NCBI GenBank assembly: GCA_030770425.1
Contig: JASJFT010000017.1
Coordinates: 62,001 to 126,000, forward strand
Source: Darksidea phi
Taxonomy: Eukaryota; Ascomycota; Dothideomycetes; Pleosporales; Lentitheciaceae
DNA length: 64,000 bases
Direction: 5' to 3'
Within the stretch, counting starts at the first letter, position 1. Each line of letters begins with the position of its first letter. The position numbers were made by a program, and so were the translations under genes. This document shows, one piece after another, positions 57,645 through 64,000 of the stretch. Below the pieces are notes generated by a model that saw only the letters and a program-made list of their open reading frames with translations, had not been told where the DNA came from and searched no databases.

Positions 57645-58230
57645 GGTGTTGAGTTGCTGAAGGTGGTATGTATGTATGGTGAAGACTTAAGACAAGAAGT
57701 GTTCGAACGGATAGGCGCACAGCGCAGCAGAAGAGAAAGAGGTTCTGAATGAGAAGTTGACTAGAAAGGAAAGAAAGATTGAGAGCGGCAGCGCGAGCTT
57801 TTTATGTACGGATACCCACAATAGAATGAATAGATGTTATTGTGAGACCGCATGTCTATTGTACTGATGACCTTGTGTCTATGCCATTTTAGTTTTGGAG
57901 AGAATAATAGTTGTCAATACGCTGGTGAATGAAGTTGTGAGAGCAGTGGGATAGTGAATGGAGCGGATCTTGCACGATTGGCCATTTCAGCATCGAAACT
58001 TTCTGCTCTGAGTAGGCACACCATTTCTAGGCCATTTTTGACATTTTGTTGATACCATTCAAGAAATAGTTGTAGGTAGATAGGTAGGCATTTATGATGT
58101 TGAAGGAGATATAGAAGCTCGGAAAAACGTCCCTCCGCTCCGCAAGCAATTTCCAGCAGCCATCAACATTACTCCTGCGCTCAACGTCAACACTGATCTA
58201 TCACCCTTATCCCACGCCCTTTTGGAAACG

Positions 58231-58503
58231 ATGCTCCGAATTTTTCTCGAGGTTCTCAGCAAACGTACCGTTTTCAAATCGCTATCGAAGCTCGAGCGGT
58301 TCAAATTATTCTGTTTTGGCGGCATTGTGATCCCATACAGCATCGCGTTACCCGTGGTCCTCTCTGATGCAAAAGGGGCTTATGAGAAGAGCATTGGAAT
58401 GAAGATCCCGGCTGGCGTGCAATGGATGTACTTCGGCACCATTTATCAGTATCTTCCAGAGGATGGTGATGGGCTTAATGGTGGGGAAAAGGGAGGGGCT
58501 TGA
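58231..58503 (+). CDS. Weak hypothetical ORF with hydrophobic segment
   Basis: Ninety residues from ATG 58231 (MLRIFLEVLSKRTVFKSLSK). A hydrophobic stretch (LFCFGGIVIPYSIALPVVL) could cross a membrane, followed by a Gly/Glu-rich tail. No homologue recognised. The protein-like composition is the only support. Confidence 0.25.
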   Translation: MLRIFLEVLSKRTVFKSLSKLERFKLFCFGGIVIPYSIALPVVLSDAKGAYEKSIGMKIPAGVQWMYFGTIYQYLPEDGDGLNGGEKGGA

Positions 58504-59946
58504 AGAGAAATCATATAGCAGCGAAGTATCTAGATGGCTCGGATGGCGCTCATAATGCCATGGGAATGCAAGGATGAGACGCATCGCCACGACCGGAAAC
58601 CATCTGCGGAGACGTCGCGATCTGAGAGTTGGCCACGAAATACGAAAATACGACAATCGAGACTCGAGACTTTGTTCCGGGATCCGGAATCTCTAAATCT
58701 AAATGGGGAAGGCTGGTTGCGACCACGAACATGCAACCTACCATCACGTTAATGGGTCATACTCTGGGGCTGTATGGAGCGTGCTATATGAGGCTAGACC
58801 TCTCTTCCGGATCCCTAGAGAAGTTGATGATGGATAAATGAAGTGAACAATGCGGATCAGAAGAGAAGCTAGTTAGAAGAGAGGCGGTTCAGGTGATGGA
58901 GTTGGCCATTACTCAAAGTCGTCGTCTACATCCCAACGACAGTCTCCACGAGAGACGGACAGACTTTTTCCCCACATATTCGCCCGGTTGAAGATTACTG
59001 GATTTGGTTCGCAGTCATAGCCATGCCAAAACGATTACACCGATCAAGCGAGCTCGAAGCAATGAATCATGTGCATGGCTCCATGAGCCCAGGAAAGCTT
59101 CGCTTATTACCGTCACCGCTCTTCTACAGTTCCCAGACCTCTTAATATCCAAGCGTAAGCCTTCAGCACAGACCAAAAATTTGTTATCAACCCAACTCGA
59201 CAATGATGTGGACATAACGAGACCAACCCCTATCGCCAAAACCCATAAATGAACAGAATGATATGTCCTATGAAATGGAAATCCAGGAGATGAAGATGTC
59301 GTACACACGCTATGTGCAAGCCCCGTCGAAGTCAAGGTTGGCTGTGCCCAACTTCCAAATCCAGAAGCCGAACGTGTCATAATTCTCTAGAACAATCTTC
59401 TGGCCCCCCGCAAGGACGAAAGTAACCCCGCATCATATTCATCTCGCCAGACAACTCCAGGACGCCAGTCTACTAAAGCAACTTCCCGAGATCTAATGCT
59501 ATTATTCATCTGTGAGGGGACTGCAAGCTTAGTGCCAATAACACCAATAACAAGCGCCCAGTTCGACTGATACGCGATGAGCGGACGTCATAGGAAATTC
59601 ATACTGTATAAACAAGAATATAAAGGGAAAGTATATCAACGAATGCACGACGTGGGAAATGGGTGTTGCCAACTAGTGCGATATGTGAAAAAATGAGTGG
59701 AAGGGGGGGAAATGGAGAGGCGGAGAAGCAGATGTGAATCATGCTACATGATTGTAGCTAGAATTTACACTCCATTTGTTCATCCTAGCGTTGCCTTATC
59801 GGGATCTTCGCTCCCCGTCCTCTGTTCTGTTTCGCCATAATACCTCATTCGTCCACGTCTGCTAATAACATCCTGAAAACCTCCACTGGTTTCCCTGCGC
59901 ACCCAACGCAGAGTCCCCAATCCATAGAGACTCCTGCCTCGGTCGT

Positions 59947-60528
59947 ATGTGGGGTCAACTACAAACGAATCATCAAGCGGATTCAAAAGCCCGGACCATC
60001 TATAGCCCCTGCACCAGAATGAAAGGCTTCCCGCGCCTGCAACCCTCCGAAGAGAAGGCTGACAAGCAACGTCACGATGACGGCGATATCAAGCACGACA
60101 GACAAGTAGAAGCAAGGTGTTCGAACTTAGCGACATACTCCATAGTGGGAGTCTCTGGACAATTGGTTCGAATGACGCCAGAACAGATCAAACGATTCGA
60201 ACGTGAACGGAAGGATAGAGACGCCGAGTCTTCTAAGAAGGAGCACACCTATACGGCAGAGTTTGAGTTCCACTCGGAGATAAATGAATCCCGGTTGTTG
60301 GGACGTAACGAATTGTCAGGCGGTGGTATTGCGGGCAGCACAGCCGGGAAGTCCTCTGCTTGCGTGTCGAACGGAGAAGCAAGACCTGTAAGCGGAAGGA
60401 GTGACAGTGACAATTGTATGAGGGCGAATGGGCTCCGCAAGCCTTCGAATGAACGCAGCCCAGCAGCAGTAGGCGCGCTACGTGACGTACTGCGAATCAC
60501 TGAGACCGATGAGAAGGAAGATGTCTAG
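59947..60528 (+). CDS. Weak hypothetical hydrophilic ORF
   Basis: Frame of 193 codons from ATG 59947; an inner start at MKGFPRLQPSEEK is possible. Sequence is hydrophilic with a charged helical part (MTPEQIKRFERERKDRDAES) and an acidic end (ITETDEKEDV). No recognised domain. It may be a real gene or chance. Confidence 0.3.
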   Translation: MWGQLQTNHQADSKARTIYSPCTRMKGFPRLQPSEEKADKQRHDDGDIKHDRQVEARCSNLATYSIVGVSGQLVRMTPEQIKRFERERKDRDAESSKKEHTYTAEFEFHSEINESRLLGRNELSGGGIAGSTAGKSSACVSNGEARPVSGRSDSDNCMRANGLRKPSNERSPAAVGALRDVLRITETDEKEDV

Positions 60529-60870
60529 AGCGCGAAGATGTGGTTAGTGAAGGAGGGCAGCAGCCTGGAAAGTTGTACAAGTTGGGCGTCGAAATTGAAT
60601 GGTGATGGGTAATGCACGCGGTTGATGTGCCTCTTACAACTAGATACATCTCTCTGAAATGTGCGACAACTTCTGTGTCTTCAATCAGGTCACCGAGCCC
60701 TGTAAGTCAGTGTCACTCGAACCATGATTGAATCGAGTAGTACTGTGCGTCAAAGCTTACCCAGTCACAGCCAGTAATATATCCTCGGACCTTGAATATA
60801 AGCCTCCTCGGTTACTCATCCCATCGCAACCAACTCATTGTTTCGACTCCCTTCGGATAACCCCGGCGAG

Positions 60871-60880
60871 TATATAAAAG
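60871..60880 (+). promoter_or_regulatory. Consensus TATA box TATATAAAAG
   Basis: A textbook TATA box read on the + strand, followed by a C/A-rich initiator-like region (GGCCACCCCCAAACATAC) where transcription would be expected to begin near 60900. No convincing ORF follows within 400 bp, so the transcript, if any, may be spliced, short-coding or non-coding. Confidence 0.55.
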
Positions 60881-61469
60881 GCCACCCCCAAACATACTAC
60901 CTTTTTGCAAACAAATATCTATCTCCGAACTAGCGTCAGCAGCACTCCACTAAGAAACACCAAGCTATATTTAAATACCACAACAAGTTGTACGGTAGAA
61001 ACGAAGGTGACCAACTCTGATAGCCTGGCTCCTGATAACCAACCAGCCGATCGGAAATCATTCAAAGCGAGAGACAGAAATGACGACTATAGAAGGTGGG
61101 AGTTCGAAAAAGTCACCTATATCGTAATGGAGAAATTTTGGCGGCAAAGGTTAAACGTGAAAGATAGGACTGATAGCGGGAAGAGGAGAGCTAGAGAGGG
61201 CAAGGAGGAAGGAGAAAATCTGACGACGCGGAGGTGTCTAAGAGTGGAACAGCTTCAGATGCAGAACCTCTAGGTGAAAAGGAAGGGTAGAAATGAGAGA
61301 CCAGTAGTGATGAATGACGTGAACCTGATGTGGCTGGAATTTGCATTTTCATTTCTGGCTTTAGTCTACCAATCACAGACGACATAGCTGTAACCATGCT
61401 TTCCACTTCATAACCCAAGTGAACCTATGAAGTGAACTCCACCCTCGACATCCTCATCCATGAACCACT

Positions 61470-62234
61470 CTAAGCCTCCTTCCTTGCCTTCGCTCCCCTT
61501 GCCTTAGCAGGCTTGCTCTCCTTGACGGGCTTCTGGGACTTGCGGATGGCAGAAGCACGGGCGACGGCTTCCTTGCGGAGATCGGTACGGTAGTCGCGCT
61601 GGGCGGTCGAGTTGATGATGGCGGCGTATGTCCTGTGCTTGATCAGCCACTGCTTTTGCGTTCACGGTTGGGCTTATAACATGGGTTCGGGCGTTTAGGG
61701 GAAGTTCTGGATAAACATACTTGCGAGACGAGCGTTTGGCGGGGATGGTGGATCGGTTGATATGCGAGGAGGGCTGGTGCGCTTTTCCGGTCTTCTTGGT
61801 GAGGAGGACGACGCCGCCTTCATCACCAGGCTGGACACCGATGGCCTGATCCAAGATGTCAGTTCCACTCAATATATCCTTAGCCCCCTCTGTTCACGTA
61901 TAAATTGAGGTTCGGAGAGGCGTACCTTGTCGGCGACTAGACCCTCATACTGCGTTCAATTAGTCAACTGCTTCAAGTTTAGAATTGAGTGAGCGTACCT
62001 TGCGGTTATACTGGTTCCTGAGGTTGAGCAGGTCGCGCGAGAACGACACACCGCCGGCCTGCTTCCTCTTGACGAGGGTAGAGCTGTTGCCGCCTGTATA
62101 CACCCATCAGCCCTGCGATTCGCGATGCCAATTCCCGAGGATCAAGTCCTATATCTCCTCGCTTTCTCTGCACTCCAATCCCGGGCACACTCACGAGTAA
62201 TCTCCCAAATCAGGTCTGAAGAAAGGGTGGCCAT
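61470..62234 (-). CDS. 60S ribosomal protein eL28
   Basis: Large-subunit protein eL28 (human RPL28; lost in budding yeast). Five exons: 62195-62234, 61999-62093, 61926-61949, 61721-61845, 61470-61632; 148 residues. The start MATLSSDLIWEITR continues as GNSSTLVKRKQAGGVSFSRD, then NLRNQYNRK, the eight-codon exon YEGLVADK, AIGVQPGDEGGVVLLTKKTG and finally TYAAIINSTAQRDYRTDLRK. The end is Lys/Ala-rich (KESKPAKARGAKARKEA). Many short introns near the 5' end are typical of fungal ribosomal protein genes. All joins keep frame at GT..AG. Divergent from UPF0357 with 435 bp between. Confidence 0.95.
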
Positions 62235-62669
62235 TGCTGCGGTTCTGGGTCGTAGATGATTGCCGCCAACAATGTTGAAGTAGGTCGTGGTGTGGCAGTT
62301 CAAATTCGCTTACATTACTGAATCAGTTTAGCGGGGGGACAGATCGCGCAACAAAGTAAGACCGACATGTGCACAGACCAAGACTGTGACGACGGCCTGC
62401 GCCACAGTGCATTGAAACCACGGCAAGCCACGGGGATGGTGTCTCCTCAAATCCGCTGCATCCTGTTGCCTCTCCAATCACGTCTTGAGGCCGCATACCC
62501 CGATGCTTTGTGATATTCTGTTGTACTAGCTATATTCCCTTCTGTCTTTAATCTTACCAAGCTTAGCCGTTCCTGCCGTATTCCGCGTGCCCGCTTCTCA
62601 GCGCGTCCGACGATTCCGGGCTGTCACCTTTCACCTGCCGAACAACCCAATAACCCCCATAAAATAATA
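62235..62669. promoter_or_regulatory. Divergent promoter of eL28 and UPF0357 gene
   Basis: 435-bp spacer between start codons. C/T-rich tracts lie near both ends; no specific ribosomal-protein motif was identified with certainty. Confidence 0.45.
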
Positions 62670-63091
62670 ATGGGCTACGTTCTCTACTCCCTTACCTTCT
62701 TCGTTCTTGTCCTCGCCTCCGGTAAATTTCTACCCCATCCTTCACCTCTCCTTACTGATCATGCCTCGTAGCCGCATACTTTACCCGCCATCACTGGTTG
62801 CACCGTCTCCCCATCCCCGAACCCATCTACACGCGCCTCCCTACCTCATTTCGCGATGACATAGAAGCCGGTTTCTCTTCTTCCGCCTTCGATCTGACCT
62901 CAAACGTTGAGGCCGGCGATTCCCGACAAGGCCTCGATGATGCGGCTAAGCGGGAAGTGCAAACTATCATGAAGAGGCGCGGCGTAGGCTTCGATGAAGC
63001 GAGAAGACTGTATATGCAGGGGAGGTTTAAGAAGAACAATATTGGTGCCGATGGGATACCGAGGGACCCCAAGTTTGTAAGCTTTTCGTGA
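62670..63091 (+). CDS. UPF0357/DUF2015 small membrane protein
   Basis: Two exons, 62670-62721 and 62772-63091, with a 50-nt GTAAAT..CGTAG intron; 123 residues. The N-terminus is a single hydrophobic anchor (MGYVLYSLTFFVLVLASA). The rest carries the family core: YTRLPTSFRDDIEAGFSSS, FDLTSNVEAGDSRQGLDD, VQTIMKRRGVGFDEARRLYM and the conserved ending DGIPRDPKFVSFS. Yeast YCL012C belongs to this family; function is unknown. Reading stops at FSFS-stop without a further intron, as expected from relatives. Confidence 0.9.
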
Positions 63092-63688
63092 AGAGAGTTG
63101 AGAGGGTGGGGTCGGACCACACATCGATGGAAGCTACTCGACTATTTCTTTTGTTTGGTAGGGATCTCTTATTTTAAGAAGCGGGCGTTGTTGGCATGAA
63201 CTCGGTCATTGGAATCAGGACAGGAGGACACGGGGACGGGGCCGGTAGCCATTTTATGGCACGGAGCATCAGTTTGCTTTCATTGTAACAACTTTCCTTG
63301 TCGTTCTAAGCGTGTCATTTTTGGACATACGTCTTCGATCTCGATGTACCATCTCCTATCTATCAACGGTATTGTTCGCATTTATGCTCCAGATTCAAAC
63401 AGAATCCGCCTCTCATCTTCTATCGTAGCGGGCATGCTTTTTTGGGCACAGAGGACTGTATACCTTCTCGAAAGCGAAATGATCGAAAGCGTCTTCGCAA
63501 ACCAACCATCTGTGGAAGACCTAATCTGATAATTGCCTCCGCCTAGGCTATATAAGAATTAGTCTCTTTTAATGTCACGCGTCTAGTTAGTCAAGGCAAA
63601 AGGGTATGCTACATCGATACTGTTCATTCATTACTCAGTCCCACATGAACATTGAGGCACGGTAAAAAGGGCAAAGCAACCACACCCA
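63092..63688. other. Intergenic, convergent spacer
   Basis: Between the UPF0357 stop and the end of the partial gene. No feature recognised. Confidence 0.5.
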
Positions 63689-64000
63689 TCAGTTCACTCC
63701 CGCCAAATCCGGCAACTCGAAGTTCGCCTTCTGTACCTCCTTCACGAGGGCAAGGAACTCCCTCTTCTCAACCTCACTCGCAAACTCAATCTTGGCCCCC
63801 GTAACGACCTTCCTTCTATCCATAGTATCTCCTTTCTTACTGCCCCTTCGGCCACCGTTCCCACCTGCAAGTCCAGCACCCCCACTCTCCCCCTCCAATA
63901 CTGCACTGTCTTTCCTTAGAGCCCCTTTCTCTAACGGCACTCGCAGTCCTTTTATCTTGACCTCCTTTCCGCCTTCGTCTTTTACTCGAATAGGCGCGTT
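63689..64000 (-). CDS. 3' end of an unidentified gene (partial)
   Basis: Open from the window edge to a stop at 63689, 103 codons. The C-terminus includes a basic Gly-rich stretch (GGNGGRRGSKKGD) and ends with KIEFASEVEKREFLALVKEV, then QKANFELPDLAGVN. The helical end could be the last helix of a PH-like domain, but this is only an impression. The 5' part lies outside the window. Confidence 0.65.
   Translation of the reverse strand, partial: NAPIRVKDEGGKEVKIKGLRVPLEKGALRKDSAVLEGESGGAGLAGGNGGRRGSKKGDTMDRRKVVTGAKIEFASEVEKREFLALVKEVQKANFELPDLAGVN

Larger units (their letters stand above)
57645..61469. other. Gene-poor 3.8-kb region
   Basis: Between the basic protein and eL28. Holds two weak ORFs and a strong TATA box, listed separately; otherwise no coding, RNA or repeat feature was recognised. 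Confidence 0.45.

Noticed and set aside
57081..57752. 223-codon + strand ORF
   Set aside because: Low-complexity Gly/Leu/Val-rich translation overlapping the minus-strand basic protein; best explained as its shadow.

Overview
The window is nuclear DNA of a filamentous ascomycete (Pezizomycotina; Dothideomycetes is my best guess). The evidence is intron-containing genes on both strands with short introns (about 45-190 nt, GT..AG, branch sites such as TACTGAC and TTAACTGA), fungal-only families (GH6 cellulase, UPF0357, SNT1, long-tailed GPI19), the ribosomal protein eL28 (absent from budding yeast), and one AT-rich block with a RIP-like dinucleotide bias. Exon coordinates below were worked out by hand from splice signals, reading frame and protein-family alignment from memory. 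No database search was run.

Layout. 0-1.7 kb: a disabled amino-acid permease. 2.8-4.9 kb: HIS6 and a FAF1-like ribosome-biogenesis gene, divergent from a 173-bp promoter. 5.4-6.8 kb: a secreted GH6 cellulase without a binding module. 9.3-14.3 kb: NHX1 and a sucrose/SLC45-type transporter, divergent. 15.3-15.6 kb: a small secreted eight-cysteine protein. 16.7-17.2 kb: a RIP-like repeat relic. 18.3-20.2 kb: a MOSC/flavin reductase/2Fe-2S fusion. 21.5-27.6 kb: two MFS transporters flanking a lipid-droplet hydrolase. 28.3-36.6 kb: a hotdog thioesterase, SEC8 and CTR9 (the last two divergent). 38.2-41.1 kb: a membrane-anchored histidine acid phosphatase and GPI19. 41.7-46.0 kb: a MATH/USP-like/MORN/RING protein. 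47.0-56.2 kb: deoxyhypusine synthase and a 2240-residue SNT1 homologue, divergent. 56.5-56.8 kb: a scaffold gap inside a low-quality homopolymer stretch. 57-61.4 kb: a gene-poor stretch with one likely small basic protein. 61.5-63.1 kb: eL28 and UPF0357, divergent. The end of an unidentified gene enters at 64 kb.

The gene order looks like ordinary core genome (translation, transcription, secretion, GPI anchoring, ion homeostasis) interrupted by accessory patches (cellulase, small secreted protein, permease relic, transporters). I see no secondary-metabolite cluster, CRISPR array, virus or intact transposon. The most unusual coding feature is the MATH/USP-like/MORN/RING protein, which appears to join a deubiquitinase-like fold lacking recognisable catalytic residues to a ubiquitin-ligase RING.
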